This document shows positions 45,801 through 56,055 of a stretch of 64,000 bases of DNA, piece by piece. The translations under genes were made by a program, and so were the position numbers. How positions within the stretch are numbered: position 1 is the stretch's first letter; every line of letters begins with the position of its first letter. The notes under the pieces are model-generated. The model ran no database searches. It was not told the DNA's origin and worked only from the letters and a program-made list of their open reading frames with translations. The stretch covers positions 1 through 64,000 of the forward strand of contig JAKVBG010000008.1 of NCBI GenBank assembly GCA_022447605.1. The letters are read 5' to 3'. This stretch comes from Mariniblastus sp. GTDB taxonomy: Bacteria; Planctomycetota; Planctomycetia; Pirellulales; Pirellulaceae.

Positions 45801-46188
45801 GCAAAACCTGATGATGAACCCCGACGTGACAATTCGCAGTCGTGGGGTCATGGAAAAATGCACTTACTGTGTCCAGAGAATTCAAGCAGCCAAGATCCAA
45901 GCCAAAAACGAACATCGCGAAATGCGACCGAACGAAATACAGACCGCCTGCCAGCAGGCCTGTAGCACGAATGCCGTCCAGTTTGGCGACTTGGCAAACC
46001 CCAAGAGCAACGTTCGCAAGGCTTACGACAACCCCCGTCGTTACGCGATGCTCGACGAATTGAACGTCATCCCCCGCACCTCGTACTTGGCGCGAGTTCG
46101 GAATGTAAACCCGGCCCTGATGGAATTTGATGACCGCGATGCAATTCGCGGCTATGCAGAACGACACCCCGAGCCTCAGCCTCACTAA
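42832..46188 (+). CDS. actB: Alternative complex III iron-sulfur subunit ActB (molybdopterin oxidoreductase-like plus ferredoxin-like)
   Basis: 1118 residues. Residues 42-62 (SRRRWMQLMGASLALGGMTGC) are a Tat-type signal with a possible lipobox Cys. Residues to about 740 resemble molybdopterin oxidoreductases and carry no obvious cofactor Cys. Residues from about 840 carry four cysteine clusters: CLGCHACVVSC, CHHCENAPCETVC, CIGTRYCGNNC and CTYCVQR with CQQAC, for three [4Fe-4S] and one [3Fe-4S] as in known ActB. Between the two halves lies an unusual His/Asp-rich linker (about residues 745-810). Tat export implies folding in the cytoplasm with the product outside. It accepts electrons from the quinol site. 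Confidence 0.9.
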   Translation: MNRPKLKADTNIEQMEQSPELQQAIERDFGSAISELPDGFSRRRWMQLMGASLALGGMTGCRYKEEQIAPYAFRPQNRVPGVSEKFASTFDFGGVAQPLLATCFDGRPIKLDGNPDHPNSHGASTSYTQARILEPYDPERLRTPMRMNQAESKPDAVHNEQNWEALQKFAQPLLSASDLSSVAFLSEQISSPSLLKLKKQLEAKGAKWFVYAPINSDQQLAGSRQAFGKALRPHYQFDQAKIILTLDADPLNMDPNGPANARGFALNRDPDQEKMSRMYAVESQFTLTGAAADHRMSVTSAEMAGFVGSLAAAIEATTGKINPDLPYREKMLACIAQDLVDHKGASMIICGERQPAEVHAAVHALNHKLGNHDKTILFTELPESDTQNHLKAIQDFAGGTFKTAVIVGGNPVYTAPRALKIGEAIKGIGNTIYLGQYRNETARCCQWIGNPSHPLEAWTDGYAYDGSVCIGQPLIRPLFNSLSEIELLSTWMGLKTTDGMTIVKETSGLADNEWSQSVHDGFIKDSASQPVSAALAGGVKMPAATNGWREDWDGSTLELVFTPSSSVYDGRFANNAWLQELPDALTKLTWDNALLVSPNTYDVLKKSGIRTQMIANVTVGDEMVGLPVLIQPGQADGSLGVAIGYGRTAAGRVGGDGWTGVDPVGVDVNPLRTAKNWHFTSIEAPTETGTSYRLALVQDPWNIDSVGRNEIQNRMFMNKDKRESNRSSLVREGSFESYKAFLAEHPIEHSDDHHEDDHHNGDHQDGHASRPAKSGALPVINNVSFLQPVEDDDHGDDHGGDHGGHGHAHWPEAFHLHHQNFDITPGARRVYEFRPDEGPEQGHRWGMTIDLTKCLGCHACVVSCQAENNIPVVGKDEVWRGREMHWLRIDRYYGDNLYNSQAKDKMVIHQPVSCHHCENAPCETVCPVAATVHSSEGLNDMVYNRCIGTRYCGNNCPYKVRRFNYFNYTDAVTFLKYPGANKMSDADLAMQNLMMNPDVTIRSRGVMEKCTYCVQRIQAAKIQAKNEHREMRPNEIQTACQQACSTNAVQFGDLANPKSNVRKAYDNPRRYAMLDELNVIPRTSYLARVRNVNPALMEFDDRDAIRGYAERHPEPQPH

Positions 46189-46240
46189 CGGAATGGCCTG
46201 GCAACCAAGACAAGAAACCACTCTTACGAGAATTGAATAA

Positions 46241-47635
<1,395 letters not shown>

Positions 47636-47682
47636 CCAACCCATTTTTGTGACCCGTGCGGCCTGCACAGGGAGCCCAATTG

Positions 47683-49104
47683 ATGACAGAAAAACAGAAC
47701 CAAGAAATGGAAGATCAAAAACTGCTGGGGCTGTTGGCCCAGTTTGAGGACCCGGTTTCGCTGGTGCATGCCTGTAACGAAGCCCGCGAATCGGGCTACA
47801 ACAAGATCGATGCGTTTTCACCTTTTCCGGTGCACGGCATCGACCCGGCCCTCGGTATCCCTCGGACCATCCTGCCCTTCTTCGTCCTGATCATCGGGCT
47901 GACCGGCTGCGCGGTTGGTCTGGGCATGCAGTACTACGCCAATGCTGGCGACTGGTCCGACCTTTTCCCCGGTTACAACTTCATGATCAGTGGCAAGCCG
48001 TTTTTCAGCTTGCCAGCCAACATTCCTGTCACGTTTGAAGTAGTCGTCCTGTCGAGTGCCATTGCCACGTTTCTCGGTATGTGGGCGCTCAACCGGCTGC
48101 CGCGCCTGGCCAACCCCCTGCATCGCATTTCCCGGTTCAAGCGGGTGACCAATGACAAGTTTTTCCTGCTGGTTGAAACCAAGGACCCCAAGTTCAGCCG
48201 TGAGGAGACCGAGTCCCAGCTCAACCAGTGGGGCGCCTCGGTGATCGAAGAGGTCCACGAAGACCTGACCGACCAGCAGCTGCCCAGTTGGCTGCAACTG
48301 GTCGGCCTGATGACGGCCTTGATCCTGCTGATACCCCCGGTCCTGATTTTTCGGGCCGAAGGGATGACCAACCGGAAGCCGCGACTGCATGTCATTCCAG
48401 ATATGGATTGGCAAGAGAAATACAAGACTCAGACACTGGCCCCCAACCTGGGAGACGAGAAACACCCGGTCTTCCTGTTTGTCGATGGTCGGGCCATGCA
48501 GGAACCGATCCCGGGCACCATCGCCCGCGGTAACCTGTACACCGACAGCGAGTACTACCGTGGCATCAAGTCCGGCACCGAGTCGTTCGCCACGCTCCAA
48601 TCGGCCGGCGCGCGAACCGGCTTGCAGGATGATGCATCGCAGGACAAGTCCGGCCAGGACAAGCCCGACCAGGATCCGACCGCCGATGAAAAACCGGCCG
48701 AACCGGCCGAACCTGACTGGGTCACCCAGTTCCCACCCAACGTGAACGTGGACCAGGCCCTGTTGGAGCGGGGACAGCAGCGATTCAACATCTATTGCTC
48801 GGCCTGCCATGGTTACGCCGGCAATGGTGACGGTCTGGTCAATGCCCGCGCCATGGCGCTGGCGGCCTCCGGGCAGGCGACCTGGACCACGGCCAAGTCA
48901 CTGAACGACCCCGAGATCATCAAGAACCCGGTCGGTCGAATTTTTGACACCATCTCCAATGGGCGGGGAACGATGGGGCCGTACAAATCGCAGATCCCCG
49001 TGGAAGATCGCTGGGCAATCGTCGCCTACGTTCGCGCTTTGCAAGGTACGGGTCTCCAGCCGGTAACGGTCACGCAGGCAGATGAAGAGACGGTGGAAAA
49101 ATAG
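47683..49104 (+). CDS. actDE: ActD-ActE fusion (DUF3341 membrane domain plus cytochrome c)
   Basis: 473 residues. Residues 1-180 match ActD: LLAQFEDPVSLVHACNEARESGY, the conserved DAFSPFPVHGID motif and two helices, then a globular segment. After another helix (about 208-228) comes a Lys/Asp/Pro/Glu-rich linker (about 318-360), then a class-I cytochrome c domain with CSACH near residue 377 and a methionine-containing region (RGTMGPY) for the sixth ligand. In Rhodothermus and related ACIII operons ActD and monohaem ActE are separate genes. ATG at 47683 is used; an upstream GTG at 47656 would add nine residues. It should be anchored in the membrane with the haem domain outside. Confidence 0.87.
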   Translation: MTEKQNQEMEDQKLLGLLAQFEDPVSLVHACNEARESGYNKIDAFSPFPVHGIDPALGIPRTILPFFVLIIGLTGCAVGLGMQYYANAGDWSDLFPGYNFMISGKPFFSLPANIPVTFEVVVLSSAIATFLGMWALNRLPRLANPLHRISRFKRVTNDKFFLLVETKDPKFSREETESQLNQWGASVIEEVHEDLTDQQLPSWLQLVGLMTALILLIPPVLIFRAEGMTNRKPRLHVIPDMDWQEKYKTQTLAPNLGDEKHPVFLFVDGRAMQEPIPGTIARGNLYTDSEYYRGIKSGTESFATLQSAGARTGLQDDASQDKSGQDKPDQDPTADEKPAEPAEPDWVTQFPPNVNVDQALLERGQQRFNIYCSACHGYAGNGDGLVNARAMALAASGQATWTTAKSLNDPEIIKNPVGRIFDTISNGRGTMGPYKSQIPVEDRWAIVAYVRALQGTGLQPVTVTQADEETVEK

Positions 49105-49187
49105 AGCGGCGCTGGAAACAGGCGGCCACAGGAATTAACGAACTCACTAAATCAAACTCAATACTACGGTTAATTTGCGATAGTCAC

Positions 49188-50507
49188 ATGCACGAAGTAC
49201 AACCAGCAAAAATCACATCGCCGGTCGTCTCCCTGAAGGATAATTATGTGCGGCTGATCCCCATTGCGTTGGCCGTTGCGGCGGCAGGCATTGGTGGTGC
49301 GCTGTTGCTGTCGCTGGACATGCAGCGATTTTCTTACGCCTACCTGACCTGCTTCTGCACATTGATGTCGCTCTGTTTGGGAGGGCTGTTTTTTGTCATC
49401 GTGATGCATCTGACTCGCGCGGGCTGGAGTGTGACCGTACGGCGAATCGCCGAGATCATCGCCATGTGCACCCTGCCGATGTTCATCCTCTACCTGCCGA
49501 TCCTGATCCCCCTGATGATGGGTTCGGACGAAGTCTACATCTGGAACGTGGAGGGTTGGTCGATCCACGGGGATGAAGCGCACAAACAGGAAGTGCTGGC
49601 CGAGGCCAGTTACCCGCCGCCGATCGAGGAACTGAAGGCGATGTACCTGAATCGATGGTTTTTCGGTGGTCGCATGATCGCGTACTTCCTGATCTGGGGG
49701 GCGATGGCCTGGTTCTTCCTGGGTAATTCGCTCAAGCAGGATCAGACGGGCGACAAGAACCTCACCGCCAAAATGCAGAAACACAGCACTTGGATAATGA
49801 TCGTGTTCGCCGGCACGCTCGTCTTTTCCTCGTTCGATTTCGAGATGTCACTGTCTCCGTTCTGGTTCAGCACGATGTGGCCGGTCTATTTCTTTGCCGG
49901 TTCCATGTTGAGCGCGCTGGCGGCCATCACCTTGATCGCTATTTGGCTACAGCGGACCGGGCGGGTGACCGACGAGATCACGGTCGAGCATTACCACGAT
50001 CTGGGAAAACTGATGTTCTCGTTCGTCGTTTTCTGGGGCTACATCGCGTTCAGTCAGTTCATGCTGATCTGGTACGCCAACATCCCGGAGGAGACTTTCT
50101 GGTATGCCTGGCGCATCAATCCGAATTCCGCAGGCGTCATGACTGGCTGGCAGTGGTTCTCGCTGGTGTTGCTGTTTGGCCACCTTTTGATCCCCTTGCT
50201 GGCACTGATGGCCCGCACCGTCCGGCGAAGCAAGAACTTCCTGCTCTACGCCGCGATCTACCTGCTGATCATGCACTGGATTGATCATTACTGGATCGTG
50301 ATGCCGCAGTACTCCGAAATTGTCTCGCACCCAACCGGTCCGGCGGCGGGGCTTACCTTTCACTTCAACGCGCTGGTCGACATCCCGTGTGCCATCGGAA
50401 TGGCTGGCGTGTTTGTCGCCCTGTTCTGCCTGATCGCCCGGGATCGGCCGTTGGTGCCGCTCAAAGACCCGCGGTTGGGCGAAGCCTTGGCCCACCACAA
50501 CCCGTAA
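49188..50507 (+). CDS. actF: Alternative complex III membrane subunit ActF
   Basis: 439 residues, about ten helices. SYAYLTCFCTLMSLCLGGLFFVIVMHLTRAGWS near residues 42-74 is typical for ActF, a second NrfD-like quinone-binding subunit. The end MHWIDHYWIVMPQ near residue 362 is also conserved. It pairs with ActC in the membrane core. It is followed, 41 bases later, by a small membrane protein gene and then the oxidase genes. Confidence 0.9.
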   Translation: MHEVQPAKITSPVVSLKDNYVRLIPIALAVAAAGIGGALLLSLDMQRFSYAYLTCFCTLMSLCLGGLFFVIVMHLTRAGWSVTVRRIAEIIAMCTLPMFILYLPILIPLMMGSDEVYIWNVEGWSIHGDEAHKQEVLAEASYPPPIEELKAMYLNRWFFGGRMIAYFLIWGAMAWFFLGNSLKQDQTGDKNLTAKMQKHSTWIMIVFAGTLVFSSFDFEMSLSPFWFSTMWPVYFFAGSMLSALAAITLIAIWLQRTGRVTDEITVEHYHDLGKLMFSFVVFWGYIAFSQFMLIWYANIPEETFWYAWRINPNSAGVMTGWQWFSLVLLFGHLLIPLLALMARTVRRSKNFLLYAAIYLLIMHWIDHYWIVMPQYSEIVSHPTGPAAGLTFHFNALVDIPCAIGMAGVFVALFCLIARDRPLVPLKDPRLGEALAHHNP

Positions 50508-50548
50508 GACGATTTTTATTCACCTGGAAACCGTTAGAGAATTAACCG

Positions 50549-50902
50549 ATGACAACCGAGAAAGCGAATCACGACCATCAGGACGACGACGCCCACGGCG
50601 CCGGGAAGCCTGAAAAACCAGGTTATGACGACCTCAACACGCCGGTTATCCTGCTGGTGGGGGTGATCTCTACCATTGTCACTTTTTTGACCATCGCCTT
50701 CGTGCAGGGCCTCTGCTACAAGTGGCAAGGCAGCTTCATCCGTGAACGAATTACGGATTACCCCAACACACCGATCAACGAGCAGATCGATAGCCAGAAA
50801 AAGATGCTGACGGGTGACTTGCCCGGCACGATTTCGATCGAAGACTCCATGAAAAAAGTGATTGCCGAGTATGGTCAGAAATCGGCCGGAAGCTCTAACT
50901 GA
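50549..50902 (+). CDS. Small His-rich single-pass membrane protein in the ACIII/oxidase operon
   Basis: 117 residues: an N-terminal cytoplasmic stretch with several His and Asp (NHDHQDDDAHGAG), one membrane helix (about 33-55, VILLVGVISTIVTFLTIAFVQGL), then about 60 polar residues outside. It is conserved neither by motif nor by name to me. Its place between actF and the SCO gene, on the same strand with 41-base spacing, points to an accessory subunit of the ACIII/oxidase assembly. Its last codons lie in a 15-base direct repeat. Confidence 0.6.
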   Translation: MTTEKANHDHQDDDAHGAGKPEKPGYDDLNTPVILLVGVISTIVTFLTIAFVQGLCYKWQGSFIRERITDYPNTPINEQIDSQKKMLTGDLPGTISIEDSMKKVIAEYGQKSAGSSN

Positions 50903-50935
50903 CCGAAACCATTCGAACTCCCGGAAGCTCTAACT
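50886..50935 (+). repeat. 15-base direct repeat around a stop codon
   Basis: CCGGAAGCTCTAACT occurs at 50886-50900 and again, exactly, at 50921-50935. The first copy contains the last codons of the small membrane protein gene; the second lies 13 bases before the SCO gene start. It looks like a recent local duplication. Confidence 0.8.
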
Positions 50936-50947
50936 AAAATCAAACTG

Positions 50948-51838
50948 ATGCCACGCCAACTACGTTCAATTCGAAAGGCTGCCTGCCCGCTGGTCGCGAT
51001 CGCCATGCTGGCCGTGCTGGCATTGCCGGCCAATGCCCAATTGAATCGGGAGCCGGAAGCGACGCAGGGAGTCGAGGTCGTCTCCAAGCTGGGCGACATG
51101 CTGGAGTTGGACACCCGTTTTCACGACGATCACAACCATTACGTTCGGTTAGGCGATTTTTTTGAGGGGAACAAGCCGGTCATCCTCTCGTTCAATTATT
51201 CCGATTGTCCCAAGCTGTGCAGCGTTCAGCTGGAAAACATGACGCTGGCCCTCTCCCAACTCGACTTTACGGTGGGTGAAGATTTCGAGGTCGTTTCGAT
51301 CAGCATCGACCCGCTGGAACAGACCTCCCGGGCCAAGGAGACCAAGCAGGTTTACACCAAGATGTATAACCGCCGTGGCTCCGAAGATGGTTTTCACTTC
51401 CTGGTGGCCGACCCGGATACGATCCAGTTCATGACCGATAGCTGTGGCTTCAAATACAGGTACATCCGCCGCCAGAAGCTCTATTCCCATCCACCCGTTT
51501 TCCTGCTGATCTCGCCCAAGGGAAAAATTGTCCGTTACATTCACGGGCTCGATTACAAGCCGGTCACCGTTGAGCGGGCCTTGATCGAGGCGGCCGAAGG
51601 GAAGATTGGCTCACCCATCAATCAACTCAGCTATGCCCTCGGCTGCTTCGTTTACGACGAATCAACCGGGCAATACACGACGCAAATCATGGGCATCATG
51701 CGAATTGGCGGCGCGATCACCGTGTTCGCACTGTTAGTCGCTCTGGTGCCCTACTGGTTCTTCCGCCGCAACAGCAACCCGGCCACCGCATTGCCAGGTC
51801 AGCCGGAAGAGATAACAACCCATCCATCAACACCTTGA
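50948..51838 (+). CDS. SCO1/SenC copper chaperone for oxidase assembly
   Basis: 296 residues with a signal peptide (cleavage near NAQ-LN) and a C-terminal membrane helix (about 250-272). The thioredoxin-like domain has the copper-binding CPKLC motif near residue 89 and the conserved His in SHPPVFLLISPKG near residue 180. It delivers copper to the CuA site of the oxidase encoded just downstream. ATG at 50948 is followed by a basic n-region. Confidence 0.88.
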   Translation: MPRQLRSIRKAACPLVAIAMLAVLALPANAQLNREPEATQGVEVVSKLGDMLELDTRFHDDHNHYVRLGDFFEGNKPVILSFNYSDCPKLCSVQLENMTLALSQLDFTVGEDFEVVSISIDPLEQTSRAKETKQVYTKMYNRRGSEDGFHFLVADPDTIQFMTDSCGFKYRYIRRQKLYSHPPVFLLISPKGKIVRYIHGLDYKPVTVERALIEAAEGKIGSPINQLSYALGCFVYDESTGQYTTQIMGIMRIGGAITVFALLVALVPYWFFRRNSNPATALPGQPEEITTHPSTP

Positions 51839-51854
51839 CACTGGTTTTGATTCC

Positions 51855-53090
51855 ATGAATTTATTAACTCCGTTATTGGCCCAGAACAATATCCAGGATG
51901 TCGACGGGATCCCGACGCCGGAATCCTCGATCGAGCACGTGGGTAGTTACTGGTTTCCCGAACAGGCCAGTACGTTTGCCGGTGACATCGATTTCCTGTA
52001 CATGGCGATTTTGTGGATCTCGACCCTGTTCTTCGTGGTCATTATCGGCGTCATGGTTTACTTCATGTTCAAGTACCGGCGCCGCGAGGGTGTCGGCTCG
52101 GAGCCGAGTTCGTCCCACAATACGGCCCTCGAGATCTTCTGGTCCGTCATTCCCAGTATTATCCTGGTCTGGATCTTTTACGCCGGAGCCAAAGGGTTCT
52201 TCGAGATGCGGGTCCCCTTTGATGATGCCGAGGAGATCTACGTGACGGCTAACCAGTTCAACTGGAAATTCGTCTATCCCGACGGCGATGTTTCCAAAGA
52301 ACTGCATATCGTAGTGAATCGGCCGGTCAAACTGGTCATGCAATCGGACGATGTGCTGCATGCCATGTTTATCCCGGCCTTTCGCCAAAAAAATGATATC
52401 GTCCCCGGCCGTTACACGTACGCCTACATGAGGCCCACCAAGGTGGGGGCTTACCGGCTCGCCTGTGCCGAGTACTGCGGCGAGGGTCATTCCCGGATGA
52501 GAACGGTTTGCGTTGTTCACAAGGATGAAGCAGACCGAAAAAACACGACCCAGTGGGAAAACGAGAAACACCCCGGCTGGGTCAATGGTGAGCGACTGTT
52601 CCAGATTAACTGTTCCGGCTGTCACAGCATTGACGGCACGGTCAAAACGGGTCCCGCCATCAACACGATCTGGGGCACCGACGAGCGGCTCTCGAATGGT
52701 TCCACGGTCAAGGTCGATGAGAACTACATTCGCGAGTCGATCCTCGAGCCGAGCAAAACGCTGGTCGAGGGCTACGGGGCCACCGGGACGCTTTCCAAGA
52801 TGCCCTCGTTCCAGGGCAAATTGAGCGATGCCGAGATTGGCTACCTGATCGATTACATCCGCTACCTGAAAGATCCCTCCAAGTTCCCGGATCGGGATAC
52901 GCTGGTACAACCCCCGGCGGCCGACGGAACCGGCGCGACGAGCACAGTCCCTGCGGACCCGCCGGCGGATACCAAGCCAGCGGACAGCCAACCGGCAGAA
53001 AACACAACCGACGGCGATCCACCCCAGGACGACCAAGCGTCCGACGGCTCGACCGATCCAAAAACGGACAACCAGGACCAAGAGAATTAA
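51855..53090 (+). CDS. coxB: Cytochrome c oxidase subunit II fused to cytochrome c (caa3 type)
   Basis: 411 residues. Two N-terminal helices (about 47-70 and 88-108) precede the cupredoxin domain with the CuA ligands in VLHAMFIPAFR and CAEYCGEGHSRM (about residues 204-215). A haem-c domain with CSGCH at about residue 253 and a KMPSFQG Met ligand follows, defining caa3. The C-terminal 55 residues are Pro/Thr/Asp-rich and probably disordered. It takes electrons directly from ACIII or a soluble cytochrome. Confidence 0.92.
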   Translation: MNLLTPLLAQNNIQDVDGIPTPESSIEHVGSYWFPEQASTFAGDIDFLYMAILWISTLFFVVIIGVMVYFMFKYRRREGVGSEPSSSHNTALEIFWSVIPSIILVWIFYAGAKGFFEMRVPFDDAEEIYVTANQFNWKFVYPDGDVSKELHIVVNRPVKLVMQSDDVLHAMFIPAFRQKNDIVPGRYTYAYMRPTKVGAYRLACAEYCGEGHSRMRTVCVVHKDEADRKNTTQWENEKHPGWVNGERLFQINCSGCHSIDGTVKTGPAINTIWGTDERLSNGSTVKVDENYIRESILEPSKTLVEGYGATGTLSKMPSFQGKLSDAEIGYLIDYIRYLKDPSKFPDRDTLVQPPAADGTGATSTVPADPPADTKPADSQPAENTTDGDPPQDDQASDGSTDPKTDNQDQEN

Positions 53091-53134
53091 CCCATCAAGC
53101 AGAGCATGCTTGCTTTTAAATAGAGGTCATCAAG

Positions 53135-54841
53135 ATGGCAACCGCAGCAGAACGAAAAAAACTCTTTGGGCACGCCGAGAACAACTATCTCAACTGCACC
53201 AAGGGAATCCGCTCCTGGATATTCACGCTGGACCACAAGCGTATCGGAGTCATGTACCTAGTTGGCGTGACGCTTGCCCTGCTGCTGGCCGGCGTCTTTG
53301 CGCTGATCCTGCGCCTGAACCTGTGGACCAACACGTCGGAACTGTTGACCGATGCCCAGTACAATCAGATGTTCACGCTGCACGGTGCCGTGATGGTGTT
53401 CGCCTTCATTATCCCCAGCATCCCGGCCGCTTTGGGCAATTTCGTCCTGCCCATGATGCTGGGCGCCAAGGATGTGGCCTTCCCCCGTTTGAACCTGTGT
53501 AGTTTTTACCTCTGGATCCTGGGAACCGGGTTCCTGCTGTGGGCCATTATCTCGGGCAAAGGACTCGACACGGGCTGGACGTTTTACACCCCGTATTCGA
53601 TCCAGACCGACACCGGGGTTATCTACGCCACCTTTGGGGCATTCATTCTCGGGTTTAGCTCAATCTTCACGGGGCTCAATTTCCTGGTGACGGTCAACAC
53701 GATGCGGATCCCGGGACAGGGCTGGTTTAAAATGCCACTGTTCCTGTGGGGCCTGTATGCCACGGCCATTATCCAGGTACTGGCCACGCCTGTGTTGGGC
53801 ATCACGTTGCTCCTGTTGATCGCCGAAAAAGCGATGCACATCGGGATTTTCGATCCGAAGTACGGGGGCGACCCGGTGTTGTTCCAGCACTTCTTCTGGT
53901 TCTACTCCCACCCGGCCGTCTACATCATGATCCTGCCTGGCATGGGTGTTATCAGTGAGCTGATCGCCGTTTACAGCCGCAAAAAAGTGTTTGGTTATTC
54001 CTTTATCGCGTTTTCCAGTGTCGCCATCGCCTTGCTCGGCTTCCTGGTTTGGGGCCACCACATGTTTACCAGCGGACAATCGATCGTCGTCACGCTGATC
54101 TTCAGCGCCATCACGTTTACGGTCGCTATCCCGTCGGCGGTCAAGGTGTTTAACTGGCTGGCGACGATGTACAAGGGTTCGATCGCCTTGACGACGCCCA
54201 TGTGTTACGCCCTGTCGTTCATTTTCCTGTTCGGCATTGGCGGGCTGACCGGCCTGTTCCTGGGAGCCCTCTCCACCGACATCCACCTGCACGACACCTA
54301 TTTTGTCGTGGCCCACTTCCATTTTGTGATGGTCGGTGGAACGTTGACCGCCGTGTTTGGAGGCGTCTACCACTGGTGGCCCAAGATGTTTGGCCGGATG
54401 TACAACGACAACCTGGGAAGGCTCAGCTGCTTCCTGGTCTTCATGGGTTTCAACCTGACCTTTTTCCCGCAGTTCGTGATGGGTGCCCGGGGAATGCCTC
54501 GACGCTATGCCTCGTACGATCCCGAATTCACCATCTTCCACCAATGGTCGACTGCCGGTGCGATGGTGCTGGGAATCGGCATCGTGTTGGGATTTGGCGT
54601 GCTGGTCTATGCCGCTTTCAAGGGCCCTAAAGTGGCCGGCAATCCTTTTGGAGCCGCCTCCCTGGAATGGCAAAGCAGTTCACCGCCCGATTTCCACAAC
54701 TTCATTCACCAGCCCATTCTCCACGATCCATATGACTTTGAATCCATGATTTACGACGAAGAGCTTGATACCTATGTTCCCAAGGAATTCATGGAGCCTG
54801 ACAAGCAGCCGGCAACGGAGCCGGAGCCTCAAACCCACTAG
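53135..54841 (+). CDS. coxA: Cytochrome c oxidase subunit I (A2-type)
   Basis: 568 residues, twelve helices. Haem ligands are in [12 protein letters not shown] and HFHFVMVGG, CuB ligands in [15 protein letters not shown] and WGHHMF. The YSHPAVY sequence in place of the HPEVY Glu of A1 enzymes marks the A2 subfamily (Thermus, Rhodothermus caa3), where a Tyr-Ser pair serves in proton uptake. The [12 protein letters not shown] segment near the end of the helix core is intact. The protein should be an active proton-pumping terminal oxidase. Confidence 0.93.
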   Translation: MATAAERKKLFGHAENNYLNCTKGIRSWIFTLDHKRIGVMYLVGVTLALLLAGVFALILRLNLWTNTSELLTDAQYNQMFTLHGAVMVFAFIIPSIPAALGNFVLPMMLGAKDVAFPRLNLCSFYLWILGTGFLLWAIISGKGLDTGWTFYTPYSIQTDTGVIYATFGAFILGFSSIFTGLNFLVTVNTMRIPGQGWFKMPLFLWGLYATAIIQVLATPVLGITLLLLIAEKAMHIGIFDPKYGGDPVLFQHFFWFYSHPAVYIMILPGMGVISELIAVYSRKKVFGYSFIAFSSVAIALLGFLVWGHHMFTSGQSIVVTLIFSAITFTVAIPSAVKVFNWLATMYKGSIALTTPMCYALSFIFLFGIGGLTGLFLGALSTDIHLHDTYFVVAHFHFVMVGGTLTAVFGGVYHWWPKMFGRMYNDNLGRLSCFLVFMGFNLTFFPQFVMGARGMPRRYASYDPEFTIFHQWSTAGAMVLGIGIVLGFGVLVYAAFKGPKVAGNPFGAASLEWQSSSPPDFHNFIHQPILHDPYDFESMIYDEELDTYVPKEFMEPDKQPATEPEPQTH

Positions 54842-54923
54842 TCCTTCACTGTTGGAATGAACATTGTAGTTCATCCGATTCAGACAACCGAAACCGTTTT
54901 GCCGATTTGCCTCGGAGCCACAC

Positions 54924-56003
54924 ATGGCCGTAGTAGAACCTGAACACGAAGCACACGATGATCATCATGATCATGGTGAGTTTATCGCCCACCACTTTGA
55001 ATCCGCAGAGCAGCAGTTCGACTCCGGGAAGCTGGGAATCTGGTTGTTCCTGGTAACGGAAGTCCTGTTTTTCAGTGGTCTGTTTGTCGCCTACACCCTG
55101 TACCGGGTCCTGCACCCCGAGATTTTCGATCAGGCGCATGTCTTCCTCGACAAGTACCTCGGGTTTGCCAACACCCTGGTCCTGCTGTTCAGCAGTCTCA
55201 CCATGGCCGTCGCCGTTCGTTACGCACAACTCGGCAAGAACCAGCATGTCGTCTGGTACGTGCTGGGAACGATGGTCTGCGCGTCGGCGTTCCTGGGAGT
55301 CAAGGCGATTGAATACACGCACAAGTGGGACCAGGGAATCATGGTCCGCAGCTACTTTGACTACCATGCCGGCCACCACGAAGCGTCGATGCCCCTGGCT
55401 CGCGCCCTGGGGGTCTCGGATTATCTGATCTGGATAAGCATCGTTCCGGTCCTGTTGCTCGTCGGTTTTGCCCTGTTTGCCGTTTTCGCCAAATTGACCG
55501 AGAAGGCAAACGCGGCTTTCTTCTCGGCCTGCATGGCGATTGCCATCGGCGGTTACTTCATCGGGGCCCTGGCCGGGCATTTCTACATGGAACTCACCGA
55601 TGGGGGCATCGGGGGGCGTTCGGAAAAAGCGGCCGCCCTGATGGCGTATGAAGACGAAACCCACTCCGATCACGAGCATACAGACAAGCCGGCCGATCAT
55701 CACGACGAGAGTGCGGCCGAGCAGCAGAAGGAAACGAGTGAGATCGCGCCGTATGAAGGTCCGCAAAACGATGAGTTTGACCAGGACATCGGCATTTTCT
55801 TCAGTATTTATTACTGCATGACGGGTCTCCACGCGATTCACATCATTGCCGGGATCGGGTTCCTGGCCTGGATCCTGTGGCGGTCCATCCTGGGACACTG
55901 GCGAAGTGATTACTTTGGGCCGTGCGACTATGTCGGCCTGTACTGGCACCTGGTCGACCTGATCTGGATCTACCTGTTCCCGTTACTGTACCTGATCGAC
56001 TGA
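54924..56003 (+). CDS. coxC: Cytochrome c oxidase subunit III with a large internal insertion
   Basis: 359 residues, much longer than usual. The family core is present at both ends: LGIWLFLVTEVLFFSGLFVAY and FLGVKAIEYTHKW, then MTGLHAIHIIAGIGFLAWIL and YWHLVDLIWIYLFPLLYL. Between KAIEY and TGLHAIH lie about 175 residues, far more than the roughly 35 expected, with two extra helices and a His/Asp-rich segment (about residues 240-265). The N-terminus is also His-rich. It follows coxA by 82 bases. Confidence 0.88.
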   Translation: MAVVEPEHEAHDDHHDHGEFIAHHFESAEQQFDSGKLGIWLFLVTEVLFFSGLFVAYTLYRVLHPEIFDQAHVFLDKYLGFANTLVLLFSSLTMAVAVRYAQLGKNQHVVWYVLGTMVCASAFLGVKAIEYTHKWDQGIMVRSYFDYHAGHHEASMPLARALGVSDYLIWISIVPVLLLVGFALFAVFAKLTEKANAAFFSACMAIAIGGYFIGALAGHFYMELTDGGIGGRSEKAAALMAYEDETHSDHEHTDKPADHHDESAAEQQKETSEIAPYEGPQNDEFDQDIGIFFSIYYCMTGLHAIHIIAGIGFLAWILWRSILGHWRSDYFGPCDYVGLYWHLVDLIWIYLFPLLYLID

Positions 56004-56055
56004 CCCTGATCCGTTGTCAACTTACAACTCCAACCTGTTTTAAAGAAGCACCAAC

